DNA from: Phytophthora colocasiae
Lineage: Eukaryota > Oomycota > Peronosporomycetes > Peronosporales > Peronosporaceae
NCBI GenBank assembly: GCA_018806915.1
Contig: JAGKQI010000093.1
Coordinates: 1,116,001 to 1,180,000, forward strand
Reading direction: 5' to 3'
Length of the DNA: 64,000 nucleotides
The stretch's first letter is position 1. Each line of letters starts with the position of its first letter. The notes beneath the pieces were generated by a model, which was given only the letters and a program-made list of their open reading frames with translations, ran no database searches and was not told the DNA's origin. Below are positions 53,235 to 64,000 of the stretch, one piece after another. The translations under genes and the position numbers were made by a program.

Positions 53235-53745
53235 TGTGACGGAATGCTGTCGATAGCACCTCCGTCGGCATTGAAGTGCAAGTTGATGCACTGTAGTGCA
53301 ATCTACATATCTCTACATGTACCCACTTTGTGATTGGCTAAAACTAGATTCTGGTATTATGCCATTGTGGTTTACGCCATTCAGCTGAGACATTGAGAGA
53401 GTCTCATTGGCTGAAATTCGAGAAGGTTCTCGAAGCTTGATTATGGGACGCCCAGGAGTCAAGTCAACATTGCTACGTGGAATTTTATAGGAAAATCATT
53501 GGTAGATAGCCAAATCAGAAGATAGGAAAAGATAGGCTCTAGGATACATTCTACTGGATTTTTGAGAGAGCTCTGTGAGCCACCAGTTAGCTTAGGACCG
53601 TAAGAGCCTTCCTCATTTCAATTCACTTTTCAATTTACCAACAACCTCTCAGTGGCCCATCAACTGGTCACGCCTCCCTGGGTCTTCGCTCCGCCGTCCA
53701 AGTCCGGCCTCCGCTTCCTCGCCCCCGCGCGCTTACTGTGTTACA
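53235..53745 (+). repeat. 3' LTR of gypsy element
   Basis: 511 bp, near-identical to the 5' LTR, followed by the second CGTAC target copy. Confidence 0.9.
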
Positions 53746-53750
53746 CGTAC

Positions 53751-54224
53751 CTGGCAGACTCTTGCGTAAAAAAATATCAGAAGCAATAAAACTTGTACAT
53801 TTGTTGTCCAAAGCTTGAGACAGCGCTTACATTGCGTCTTCGGATCATGTCGGCGTGGCTAACGCAGGCTTGCGTGGCGTGTTCCCTGTTTTCTTTGTTG
53901 CTTTAGATGCAAGTCTACATTAGCACAATATGAAATCAGTAAGAACACAAAACACACATTAGGCACAGCTCCCGACATGAGGAGCCCACAGGTACACAAC
54001 ATTGAAGGCCAAGTTCATTGGATTCGATCTACACATCGCGACAGCACGTTTCGGTTAGCATGCTTCCGTCCGAAGACGGCACCGTACAAACCTTCCTGCG
54101 TGCATATAGCCGCAATGTTCGTAGTCCAACTCGCAAACGCTTGGAGCTCATACAGAAAAGAAAAAAAAAAGAAATAGACCTGTGCGCTAGTCGGACCCTT
54201 TCTGCTCCCTTGTCACCCGTTCGC
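53751..54224. other. Spacer between gypsy element and U2AF65 3' end
   Basis: Holds the U2AF65 downstream region. A plus-strand frame (about 54006-54355) reads LPSEDGTVQTFLRAYSRNV and a basic KRKKKE run, then overlaps the last U2AF65 exon in antisense. It has no ATG near its beginning and may be a fragment of a lost gene; not supported as a gene. Confidence 0.4.
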
Positions 54225-56646
54225 TTAAGAAAAAGCCCTCTTCTCGAATTTGTCCAGGGGAAAATAGGTCACTTTAACGATGTTTCCGCCGAACTTGCGT
54301 CCATTCAAAGCCTGAATATTGCAAATACCGATGCGGTTAGAATATGCCCTTGATGTAGAAAACATTTGATGATTTACATACCTTTAAGGCTGAAATTGCA
54401 TTTTCTTCCTGTCCGAAACGGACGTAGATGCAGCCTAGACCAGGAACGTCCACTCCATCCTAGTATTTCACAAGCAGCAACATGCCGATTAGTTTCCTCC
54501 GATTTTACAATGTTATAGAAAACCAGACGAACCTTAGGACGTGGGATTTCCAGGCCAGTCACGTCTCCGAAGCGCTTGCATTCTTCCTCTACATCTTCAG
54601 CAAGATCAGCATACTCTTCGTCATCTCTTAGCTCATCAATTGAAACCATATTCGCCTGCACACATATTAACACATGACATTAGTATGGCCCATCCAACCT
54701 TTCGAGCCATAAAGCGTAGGGCTTACCATTTTCAAAACAGGACTGGGTTGGTCTTCCGTATTGGCAGCAACCCCCAAAGTAGCTCCAGCACTGGGAGGCT
54801 GGCGCTGAACTGACAACAGAATGCCACCGATGCTTAGTCCGTTCAAACCTTCCAGTGCTTGCGAAGCGACGTCGCCATCCTCGTACTCAAACAAAGCACT
54901 TCCCATTGATGCACCAGTAGCAGTATCCTTGACCAACGTGAAGCTTTTCAGCGCTCCAAAAGGCTCCACCAGCTCCTTCACTTGGTCCTCTGTCAGCACA
55001 ACCGGAATGTTCGACATGATAAGACTGTGGTGGTCCGAACCAGACACATTTGTAGTAGCCGCTGGCTGGGCAGCAGCAACAGCAGATAAAGTGGCTTCCT
55101 CCAAGGTGGTCGGCGCTGTGGCGGTGACATCACCGATATTGGGCTGCGCGAACCAGGCCGGGTTCGGTGTGCAACCCAGGTTCGTAAGAGCGGTCTGCGC
55201 ACGAGCTGACACGTGAGGCATTGGCTGAGGGGGTCCCATGAAGCTGCGAGGTCGACCAAACTTCAGTGGCTGTCCGAGAAGTGAGAGCTGGTTTAGCAGT
55301 AGCGCCAAATTGCATTCCTCAACGGATCGCATCTCGCAAAAAGCGAAGTGACCATCTGTAGAGATCCAAGTGTTGATAATCGGGTTTCCAGCCTGCGTCG
55401 TAAGTCCCACCTGTTGGATAATAGTGCTCAGGAACTCTTGGAGCTGCGGCCCCGTTACGTTAGGAGGCAAGTTACCCACATACAGCTCACGTGCCGGTTT
55501 CTGAGCCACTGCAGCTGCCATCGTCACGTTCGAAGCCTGCATCTTAGCAATAATGTCCTGAAGACTCATCGTAGGGTACTGGGCCATCAGCTGCGTAATC
55601 GTCGGGTTCACGCCACTTGGGGCAGCAGCAGGAGCTGATCCAGCAGCAGCAGTAGGAGCTTCATCGTCCGCAGGTGGCTGTTGGTTGGGATCGGGCGAGC
55701 TCTTAGCGTCACGACGAGGTCGGTCACGTGAACTAGAGCGATCATGTCGACGACGACTTCTGTAACTTGGGCTGTGACTGCGACTGCGACTGTAGCTACG
55801 TCGACGACGACTGCGACGATCCCTGTCCCGACCACGAGAGCGCGAACGCGATGCACCACGTCTCGAGCGACGACTGCGTGATGGCGAACGCGACCGTGAA
55901 TATGAGCTGCGTCGGTGACGTCGACGTCTTGAGGACCTCGACGGAGATCGTGGAGATCCTGAGCGTGAGCGTCGACTCTTCCTGGAGCTTGATTGTCGTG
56001 GACGTTCCTCCTTCTTCTCCGTTGTCTCTTGTTTCTCTCCATTCTCCTTTTCTTTAACAACCTGTTCTTTCTCCGAATCAGTTTCCCCCTCATCCTTCGC
56101 TTTTTTCTTCTCTTCTTCCTTCTCCTTCTTAGGAGATCTAGATCTACTCGACCTTTTCGATCTCTTAGCGTCCCGCCCATCTCTGCTCCTAGAAGAAGAG
56201 CGGCGTTTCCTCGACGATGTCGAGTGACGACGTCGACGTCGACCTGGAGACCGTGAGCGCGTCCTAGAGCGCGAACGCGAAGGTGAACGGGACCGCGACG
56301 GAGATCTGCGTCTGCTTCCGGACGACTTCCTGCGCGAACTACGGTGTTCCCGGTCGCGCCTCCTCGGCGAGCGCGAGCGTCTGGAACTCCTTGACATTCT
56401 GGAGCTTCTACGGCTGTCTGCGGGACGTGGTGACCCCTTTTCCGTTCGATTTTGCGATTTGTCCTGGTCCTTGGAGGCCTCCGCGTCAACCGCGCTCTCG
56501 CTCTCTGTACGACGTTTCTTCCATCCAGATTCACGTAGCTTGTTTCTGATAGCTTCTTCTGTCTCCTCGTCGTTTTTCGGGCTCGGAGACGCCTTGTGGC
56601 GCTCGTGGCGACGTCCTAAATCCACCTCTTCCTCGTGTCGCCCCAT
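54225..56646 (-). CDS. U2AF2: U2AF large subunit (U2AF65) splicing factor
   Basis: Four exons on the minus strand (56646-54727, 54655-54533, 54459-54382, 54311-54225), 735 residues, phase 0 at all junctions. I start at MGRHEEEVDLGRR; upstream in-frame codons look like leader. About residues 60-330 are an exceptionally long Arg/Ser-rich tract. Three RRMs follow: RELYVGNLPPN (first), HSLIMSNIPVVL (second), and the UHM third RRM spread over the last three exons (ECKRFGDV, GCIYVRFG, and the NGRKFGGN loop with its RxF). The protein binds the polypyrimidine tract and recruits U2 snRNP. It is longer than the human protein (475 residues) almost entirely through the RS tract. Divergent from IFT56 with 170 bp between starts. 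Confidence 0.93.
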
Positions 56647-56816
56647 ATTCAAATGCGGAATCCTCTCCACGAATGAATAAGCAAGGGGGTTACACACTAG
56701 TTGGTGGTAGAATAGGTACAAATTGTAAAACTATATTTTTTTTTTAGGAAAAATAGTTTGTGACTATAGTCATATGGCTACATTTGCGATCTTGAAGAGA
56801 CGCATAACCATTAGCC

Positions 56817-58499
56817 ATGTATGTGGCCAAACCCAAGCAGACACAACGCGCTAAGGCGCAGGAGATCGCGCGTGTGAAGACCAAGAAAGGCCCCACAGTG
56901 GAGGAATGTGTAGCCAAGAGGGACTTCACGGGTGCTGCAGCCATCCTCGAGTTTAATCTCAAGAGCGATGACGCGTCAACTGTCACTGGTCCTGCTAAGG
57001 CGGAGGAGAAGCGCAAGACATTGATGTGGCTCGCCTACGCGTCTTTCCATCTTGGCAATTATCAGAGATCTTTAGATGCTTATGCTCAACTGAGAGACGT
57101 AGACGATACACCCGAGGTTTACCTGTACAAGGGTTGTTGTCTGTTCTACTTGCAGATGTACAAGGAGGCAGCCAAAGAAGCTGAAAAAGGACCAGCAGGA
57201 CAACTACAGAACCGACTGCTCTTCCATTGTGCTCATAAAGTAGGGGATGAGGATAAACTACTCGTGTATCATCAGCAACTTACTGACTCGAAGGAAGATC
57301 AACTGTCATTGGCAGCGATTCACTACTTCCGGAACCATTTCCAAGAAGCGACGGACATCTACAAGCGACTTCTACTGGAGAACCGAGATGATATCGCTCT
57401 CAATGTGTATGTAGCTATGTGCTACTACAAACTGGACTACTACGACGTGTCGCTGGAGATCATGCAGGCTTATCTTCAGGCTTTTCCGGACAGTGTTGTG
57501 GCTGTAAACGTCAAGGCGTGCAATCAGTTCAAACTCTACAATGGAGCTGCTGCCAAGGATGAGATCAAGACACTTACCGATCGAGGATACAACATCGAAC
57601 AGAACGACCTTGTGAGCCACAATATGGTGGTATTTGAAGACGGACAGAACGCATTGAGAGTGCTGCCTCAGTTTGTAGACGCTTTACCAGAAGCGAGACT
57701 CAACCTGGTGGTGTACTACCTCAAACACGACAAGCTTCAAGAAGCCTATGATCTCATCAAAGACGTAGAGCCATCTACACCGCAAGAGTATATCCTCAAG
57801 GGTGTCGTGCACGCTACACTTGGACAGTCCACGTCGTCCCGCCAGCACGTCAAGACCGCCCAGCAGTACTTTCAGCTTGTAGGTTCATCCCCAACAGAGT
57901 GTGATACGATTCCTGGACGCCAGTGCATGGCTTCGTGCTTCTACCTGCTCAAGCAATTCGAGGACGTTAATATCTACCTCAACTCTATCAAGCAGTACCT
58001 GTACAACGAGGACGACTTTAATTGGAACTTCGGCATCGCACTCTGCAACACTGGATCGCATCAAGAAGCTCTGGAGACTCTGTTACGTGTGCAACAGGAA
58101 GACTACCGTCACGACTACTGCTACGTGAGCTGGTTGACCAGGTGCTACATCCTGAATCACAACCCGTCCGCAGCTTGGGATCTGTATCTCAAACTCGACA
58201 ACTCGGACGATTCTTTCAACCTGCTACAGCTGATCGCGCACGACTGCTACAAAATGGGCGAATTCCTCTATGCAGCCAAGGCTTTCGATATTCTCGAGCG
58301 ACTCGACCCAGATCCCGAGTACTGGGAAGGGAAACGTGGGGCCTGTGTGGGTGTTTTCCAGCGTGCTGTCGCGGGGAAGGCAACTCGAGTTGAACTAGAG
58401 GAAGTGTTGAGTATCCTCAAGGCGAATAACAATCCGCAAGTCGAGTATATTGTGCGCATCATGAAGAAGTGGGGAGCTGAGAACGGTATCAGCGTTTAG
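56817..58499 (+). CDS. IFT56: Intraflagellar transport protein IFT56 (TTC26/DYF-13)
   Basis: Single exon, 560 residues, matching the length of IFT56 in animals. The chain is an array of TPR helices, with family-like blocks at the start (KGPTVEECVAKRDFTGA), middle (LYNGAAAKDEIKTL) and end (NNNPQVEYIVRIMKKW). IFT56 is an IFT-B complex subunit needed to import motility proteins into flagella, consistent with zoospore motility and with the dynein gene at the other end of the window. Confidence 0.92.
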   Translation: MYVAKPKQTQRAKAQEIARVKTKKGPTVEECVAKRDFTGAAAILEFNLKSDDASTVTGPAKAEEKRKTLMWLAYASFHLGNYQRSLDAYAQLRDVDDTPEVYLYKGCCLFYLQMYKEAAKEAEKGPAGQLQNRLLFHCAHKVGDEDKLLVYHQQLTDSKEDQLSLAAIHYFRNHFQEATDIYKRLLLENRDDIALNVYVAMCYYKLDYYDVSLEIMQAYLQAFPDSVVAVNVKACNQFKLYNGAAAKDEIKTLTDRGYNIEQNDLVSHNMVVFEDGQNALRVLPQFVDALPEARLNLVVYYLKHDKLQEAYDLIKDVEPSTPQEYILKGVVHATLGQSTSSRQHVKTAQQYFQLVGSSPTECDTIPGRQCMASCFYLLKQFEDVNIYLNSIKQYLYNEDDFNWNFGIALCNTGSHQEALETLLRVQQEDYRHDYCYVSWLTRCYILNHNPSAAWDLYLKLDNSDDSFNLLQLIAHDCYKMGEFLYAAKAFDILERLDPDPEYWEGKRGACVGVFQRAVAGKATRVELEEVLSILKANNNPQVEYIVRIMKKWGAENGISV

Positions 58500-58604
58500 C
58501 GAGTAAGTACTGTCGGTTCTGTCCAAGGTTAACACGAGACGGTAATATAACAATTCACTTCCATTCGAGCATCAATACCTTGTCTGCTGTCAATGGGAAG
58601 AGTT

Positions 58605-61600
58605 TTACTTGCGAGATTTGGAACGCACGCGTTGGATAGACCACGCAATCCCCAGTGATGCCACCAGATACATCAGCAGCTTCTTTTCGTGAGGATTTTT
58701 CACCCCACTCCGCCAGCGAAGAATTCCGAAGAGAATAGCGACAACACCTAGTTGTTGCAGTCTGTTCAACCATTTGTTTCTGCTCTTGCGGCGGTTTGGA
58801 ACAGGATCCCGAATGCCACTGTGACCGCCCCCATCGGTAGGCACGATCTGGTCCTCAATGACAGGAGTTCTACAAGTCAACAGTGAGGAATAATGAGCTC
58901 CTGTTACAGCCTTCAAGCAAGGTTTGCATCACTTACAGGTGGTTGTAGAGTCCATGGCGGCTAGCAGATTTCCGCATCACTGTATCCGATGTCGCACTCC
59001 TTGAAACTCCAGTGTTTCCATGAGACGAGGATGAGAGGAACGGGCGTGTGTCCCGCACGAAAGACTGCATGTCCGACAGGGAATAATTACGGTTTGACTG
59101 TACAACAAGGGCACAAAGGGTGAAAAAAAATAAGCAGACTGTAAGTCCCGCTTCGATTCGTTAATTACCTTTGTAGCAACCACCTTCAGTGACTTCAACA
59201 GTGCAATCACGTCAGTATAGTTATCAACAAAGAATTCGGCCTTGGATGGTTTTTGCCCCACAGTGCACGTAAAGACTTTGTCTACCAATAACAGGGTAAT
59301 TGTTGGTAATTGGGCATATAACCAGCAACACAATCAATTCAAACCTTACCTTTGGGTATCTCTTGGTGAGCAACCATTTTCTTGAGTTCATCGAACATGA
59401 GCTCATCAGCCACATCGTCTCCAATGCACAAAACAAAATCGGCCGGGTTTCCATCGACGCGCATCTTGTTCAGCAGGTGACTGACAATTTTCCCCTTGCC
59501 AACGCCCTCAGGACGCACTTCGATGTAATCTTTTCCTTGAATAATGTTCAAAGGCCAGCCCTAACCAAAATTCAGCGCACGTTAGATAAACATCCGATAT
59601 TATGCAGACAGTAATGTGGCTCACGCACCTCAAAGACGCCTTCCAGATGCTCTTTCAGTTCGGCCGCCTGCAATGCTCCAAAGTCGAAATCGGATTTGCC
59701 ATAACGGAACAACACAGCGCTTCTTCGTAGCTCCAGCGTGGAACCGTTCGTGCGATCAACGTAAAGCTCAATGATTTTCTCTGCTTTCACGCGCCATTGC
59801 TGATGGCCACCTTCCGTCTGCAAGGTATCGCCATGCCGTTCCCAGGGACGCCCAATTCGAGCGTCATTGCCCAGTACCGCTCGTCGGATAAAGTACCCAT
59901 GTTCAGCCACAAGTCCTAAGCCTGGTACTCCTCCAAACTTCTGCGTGAGGAGGTCGCAATTGCAGCCACTTACAATGAACACTGTATTGCGAGGATCCTT
60001 GCACAATTGCTCAAGGGTGGCCAACGCACTTAGCGGTACGTCAGGCCATCGCACACCCATCAGCTTTGACACATCTGGTGCCAGTGTTCGATAGTAGTCC
60101 AGAAAGATCGCGCGGTTCGTGCTGGTACGATATCCTGGTGCAACTTCTTGGTCCGTCAATTTCTGAATCAAACAGAGCGAATCGGATCAGAAGAACAGTA
60201 GCTCCTCTTCACTAATGATGCAGCACTTACCCGGAACTGAGCACTGACTTCCATCAGACGAAAATCCAAGCCAAAGCCCGTACCCATGTACATGAAAGAC
60301 TCCTCCTTCTTCCGTGCATTTACGATGTCCGTGAGTACGCACCTGGCCCAGCGCCGTGGCGGGTTAGCTGATACGAACTGGAAGTCGCAATTGCGTCGAT
60401 GCTCCCGCTCATTTGCTGGCATGTACACAGCATCTCGAAGGGCATCGATCACTTGGTCGAGCTCCCAGGGATTTACCGTCAAGGCACCACTTAGTAAACG
60501 GCTACTTCCAGAAAACTCACTGATGATCAGAACACCTGGCGACGTTCTACACAAGTGAAATGTACGCAAAATTATTAGACGAAATAATACACAACATCAT
60601 GGAGACAACGTACTTGTGTGTGGCAATGTACTCGAACGGAGTGGTGTTCAATCCGTCTCGCAGCACAGTCGTGATCTGCACATCAGCTACACGCCACAGC
60701 GCAACACGTTCTTTGTATGGAAATTCATCCACTTCTTCGTAGTCCACCACATCTCCCTTCGCTACGTCACGATATTTGTTATTGATGGCTTGAATAGCCA
60801 ACTCGATCTCTTTTTTGCTCTGCATATAATCCGTCACTCGTCCGCGCCTATGAATTCCTTTCTGCACCAGCACCGCTTTGCCAATGAAGTCTGGACATCT
60901 CGAGAGGAATCCGTCAAACGCCAGCATCTTGGACGGAATTCCTTTCAATCTCTCGATCGTATCGCAGCCAGCAAAAATCTTCTTTCCTTGATACTTCTGG
61001 CGCAATTCAACGACCAACTCCCGTACATCTTCACTTACCAACGTTTCTTCAATCCTCTGTGCATCAATAGCCATGTGACTGCACGTAACAGCCACTCGTC
61101 GACCTCCATAGTCAATGCCCAACTGTCCTCTCAAAATGGGCTCATAACTCAATCCCAATATCCGTCGACACGCCGACATGAAGTGTCGGGCATACTCAAA
61201 CAAGTGGAAGCCAATATGGTCGGCATTCAGCATTCCTCGTAGCAGTTCCTTCCTCATAGACAAGGTTCTAAAAACCTCCGACGACGGGAACGGAACATGC
61301 AGGAACAGTCCTACATTGGCAGCTCTCAGCTTCCTGACAATGTAGCTGGGTGTCAGCAGCAAATGGTAGTCCTGAACCCACACAACGTCTCCTTGTTCGT
61401 AAAGCTCACAGATTTTGTGTGCGAACAACTGGTTCACATTGGCATAAGCGTGCCAGGCAACTTTCTGCCATCCAGGATTCCATAACTGAGCAGCTGGAGT
61501 TACTTCATGTTGAGCCTCGACATCCAGTACTACATCCACTGGACTGTAGACATCCACTACGTTATGGAACGTAGGCCAAAGCGTCTGTTTACAGTAATCT

Positions 61601-61920
61601 TCATAGTAAAGTTTCGCCTCTTCAGCTTCTACAAAGACCGGATAGCAGTTCATATCTTGCAGTAGCAGCTCCACTTCCTGTCTTTCTTCCAATGGGACGT
61701 CAATTTCAGCCACACGTCCTACAAACTTAATGGTGGCTCGTTCCGAGATCTCGTAATGGGACAGAGTGTTTTGGGACTCAATCATGCGGTCTCCAGCCCA
61801 TTCCACGCACCATTTCGCGTCGCATTTGAACAAACGCACAGGCAGGCGATTGGCAGCGATGATCACGGGCTTCTCCGGCGTCCAGGCGTCGCCTGGGGCG
61901 TCCACGAACGCTGGCGGCAT
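58605..61920 (-). CDS. Trehalose-6-phosphate synthase/phosphatase, class II-like, with C-terminal membrane anchor
   Basis: Seven exons on the minus strand (61920-60614, 60546-60231, 60162-59629, 59560-59350, 59281-59169, 59097-58937, 58869-58605), 968 residues, phases consistent throughout. Residues 15-540 are a GT20 synthase domain (ANRLPV, WVQDYHLLL, KGIPSKMLAF, RDGLNTTPFEYI); the position of the phosphate-binding Arg in the VDRLDYSKG motif is Thr here (CDTIERLKG). Residues 555-800 are an HAD phosphatase domain whose first motif reads DYYRTL instead of DYDGTL, losing the second Asp, while GDDVADE is kept. Residues 919-933 and 945-960 are two short hydrophobic segments near the end. Activity may be regulatory rather than catalytic. 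The last two exons could also be misread as a separate 114-residue gene. Confidence 0.82.
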
Positions 61921-62306
61921 AAGGGCGGGGACGACGACTGAGGTATTGCGTTTATGGAATCAAAAGCTTCAACTAAACCGGGGATATAAACTAGAGAACC
62001 TGTTAAATATAGTAATCTCGTATTGATGGATGCTTTCATTTTAACTATTCTGGTAGAACTAGAGGTTGATGTGAACTGTAGCATCTAATATTTTGAAATT
62101 CATGCGAGTCAGAGTTGGTTTGGCGAGTGTCACTACATGAGTCCATTCAAACTAGAATTGTAAGAATGGACTCGTATGGTTTCTTTACATCACGTGGAAA
62201 ATGAGTAACGTCATGATCCGAGTGATCTGCTATCCTAAGTTTCTCGAAAATTGCTACGAAAATCGCTTTGAACTTTAGTTTAAACACTGGGCGTCGCTTC
62301 GAAGCA
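61921..62306. other. Divergent promoter region, TPS to LRR gene
   Basis: 386 bp between two outward-facing starts. AT-rich, with no clear initiator match, repeat or coding sequence. Confidence 0.5.
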
Positions 62307-63783
62307 ATGAGCAAGAAGGCCAAGCCGAAGCCCAAGGCAGCGGTCGTGGATGAGAATTTGGTGACACGACAGATCGTAGCAGCAAACTATGGCAAAGCAT
62401 GCAAGTAAGAAGGAACTTGGAATTTGAATCGGCTGTATCGCACTAACTTGAAAACTTTTCCAGAGCTATTGGCGTCTCAGTGAATCCACACGTTAATGAA
62501 CTGTTTCGAGGAAAGGAAGAAGACGGAGATCTAGTGAATGCAAGAGCCGATCAATTGCCATAGTTTAGTGAACATGTATCTGTCTTACGAGTTGTCATTT
62601 TACAGTTTATCCTCGAAGGTGAAGGTGTGGGAGCTCTCGGTCCAGGCGGCGTTCATGCGCTTGCATTGGCCATTATGATATCCTTACAACTTGATACACA
62701 TACATATTTTTCTTGGTAGTTAGTTCATTGTTCTCCTTGACGGTATCTTTACGGCATTGGTCCAGGGTTCACCAATGGTCCATACACTCAGTTGCGGTAC
62801 ATTCGTATCTGGAAACAGGAAATCGGGAACGAAGGCACAGCTGCAATTGTACGTCTACAAAGATGATTGTGTATAGTTCACTCAACTGACTTCTCGTTGC
62901 TGCTAGACAAGTCTACTACAAGCTACGTCGGGTGTCAATATCGCATATCTAGAGCTACTGGACTGCGAGATTGGAGAGGGAGGATGCAAGGCCCTTGGTG
63001 ATATTTTATCACTTCAGAAAGCCCCTGGACTGCTCACACTCAATCTGGACTACAACACTCAGATTGGTGATGCGGGCGTAAATGTGCTGGTCGACTCACT
63101 CTTCAGTAACACGGCTCTAAAGGTTTGTCGGGAGTTTTAACCTGCTCAACAAATTCGCTGATACCCATGTGTTCCAGCAACTTCACCTCGACTATTGTGG
63201 TGTTGGGTCGGGCGGCTGTATCAAGCTGGCACAGCTAATAAGCTTACCAACATGTGCGATCGAGGTATTGTCCCTGAATGGCAATAACATTGAAGGTGAG
63301 GGCCTTCACCACCTTTCACTTGGACTTGCGCGTTCCCAGAGGCTCGTTTCCCTCAACTTATCGGACAACGGAATCCGAAATGTGCGGTTTGTTTACTGGA
63401 TAATGGAGTGAACTGGGGTCTTCTAACGATAGTGTTTTTTTTTTTGTCACTACAGAACATCGAGGCACTTGCTGCCTTTCGCGATGCACTGATTCGAAGC
63501 AAAGCTCTAGCACATGTCGATTTCACCTTCAACTTGATTGAACCAGAAGGAGCGAATGTCCTTTTACCAGCTTTGGCTCCGGTATAGTTGAAAGTCATTT
63601 TTTATGCTGATGCGTTTGGTTGCTTACTAAAATGCCTTCACTTTACAGGAGAACGCAAAGCTCCAGTCCTTCTTGGTTGACGCCTCCCTTCCGGGAGACC
63701 TTTTTCAACTACTCAACCGTTCAAAGAAAGCTGAAGGCAAAAAGAAAGGTAAGAAAGGTGGTGGTAAGAAGAAGAAGAAATGA
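62307..63783 (+). CDS. Small leucine-rich repeat (RNI-like) protein
   Basis: Eight exons (62307-62404, 62464-62533, 62606-62677, 62753-62848, 62907-63122, 63178-63381, 63456-63581, 63649-63783), 338 residues, all phases consistent. It begins MSKKAKPKPK and ends in a Lys/Gly-rich tail, KKGGGKKKKK. Between lie ribonuclease-inhibitor-type repeats (LRYIRIWKQEIGNEG, IAYLELLDCEIGEGG, VLSLNGNNIEGEG, LVSLNLSDNGI). It is probably a protein-binding scaffold; the partner is unknown. The third intron is of the AT-AC type while the other six are GT-AG. Because exons are short, no single frame reveals the gene. Confidence 0.82.
62678..62752 (+). other. U12-type AT-AC spliceosomal intron
   Basis: 75 bp starting ATATCCTT, the minor-spliceosome 5' site, and ending in AC. 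TCCTTGAC at 62734-62741 is a U12 branch site with its A 12 bases before the 3' end. Removing it joins ALAIM to GIGPGF in frame (after residue 80); no GT-AG choice nearby restores the frame. Confidence 0.85.
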
Positions 63784-64000
63784 CTACATGTAGCGCTGGA
63801 TGACAGCCAACAAGTTTACTCTTCTTCATGATCTTTTGCGTGAATTGTTTAAGCCGAATCATTTGTACTAGCCACTAGCCAGATCTTCCCGGTTCAGGGC
63901 GGATGACCTTCCAGCATCGTTGTTTTTTTTCTCGCTTCCTGTCCTTTAAAGGAATGATTTCTGTCTTATTAAATGAAGGTGTTGAAGAAGGTGATGTTTG
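63784..64000. other. Downstream flank of the LRR gene
   Basis: 217 bp to the window edge. No gene or repeat seen. Confidence 0.5.

Larger units (their letters stand above)
47413..53745 (+). mobile_element. Ty3/gypsy chromovirus LTR retrotransposon
   Basis: 6.33 kb with LTRs of 512 and 511 bp and the target duplication CGTAC (47408-47412 and 53746-53750). A polypurine tract GAAGGGGAGG precedes the right LTR. Domain order gag, protease, RT, RNase H, integrase, chromodomain identifies the chromovirus branch. The element lies 113 bp past the stop of the LRR-IQ gene, in the same direction. Confidence 0.95.

Noticed and set aside
55608..56534. A 308-codon minus-strand frame within the U2AF65 RS region
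   Set aside because: Shifted reading of repetitive RS codons; the RRM-bearing frame is the real one.
58605..58977. A separate 114-residue membrane protein gene starting MRKSAS
   Set aside because: The frame stays open upstream to a good splice acceptor at 59098 and joins the trehalose phosphatase exons in phase, so it is better read as the C terminus of that gene. Not fully excluded.

Overview
The window is nuclear DNA from an oomycete, most likely Phytophthora or a close relative. The evidence is: two secreted RxLR proteins built from LWY repeats; many 40-75 bp introns in compact genes; flagellar genes (outer-arm dynein, IFT56); an oomycete-type initiator in front of glucose-6-phosphate isomerase; a Crypton tyrosine recombinase with a GCR1_C-like tail; and a minor-spliceosome AT-AC intron. 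Species cannot be told from the sequence alone. Exon structures below were built by hand from splice sites, reading phase and family knowledge; none has been checked against transcripts.

Layout. 1-2330 (-) is the 5' end of a Kelch/IPT outer-arm dynein heavy chain that runs off the left edge. It shares a 140 bp promoter with a syntaxin-16/TLG2 gene (2471-8417, +), whose first exon is split by a Copia retrotransposon with identical LTRs (2588-7352). 8743-20498 is ordinary gene space: GH47 mannosidase, AGC kinase, a Ser-rich hypothetical protein, a six-exon derlin, a ZSWIM2-like SWIM/RING/ZZ protein with a one-base frameshift, and a multi-pass lipase. 20.5-23.2 kb is gene-poor with one decayed gene; glucose-6-phosphate isomerase follows. 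25.0-32.2 kb is nested mobile DNA: an apparently intact DD39D mariner with a 34 bp perfect hairpin in its leader, two mariner derivatives, a two-copy MITE family, and a 3.05 kb TA-flanked TIR element holding a decayed Crypton. 32.2-36.2 kb is repeat debris with a GGATCC minisatellite.

36.1-42.6 kb is a large inverted duplication: two RxLR-LWY genes point at each other around an RCC1-repeat gene, and the right arm keeps a decayed copy of the RCC1 3' end. 42.98-47.3 kb encodes an unusual LRR + IQ + B-box + WW protein. 47.4-53.7 kb is a Ty3/gypsy chromovirus with 5 bp target duplications. 54.2-63.8 kb returns to housekeeping genes: U2AF65, IFT56, a class II-like trehalose-6-phosphate synthase/phosphatase with a predicted C-terminal membrane anchor, and a small LRR protein with the U12-type AT-AC intron.

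Functionally, dynein and IFT56 serve zoospore flagella; GH47 mannosidase and derlin serve ER quality control; syntaxin-16 serves endosome-to-Golgi traffic; the RxLR pair are candidate host-translocated effectors. Mobile elements fill three blocks, and one of them interrupts a conserved gene.
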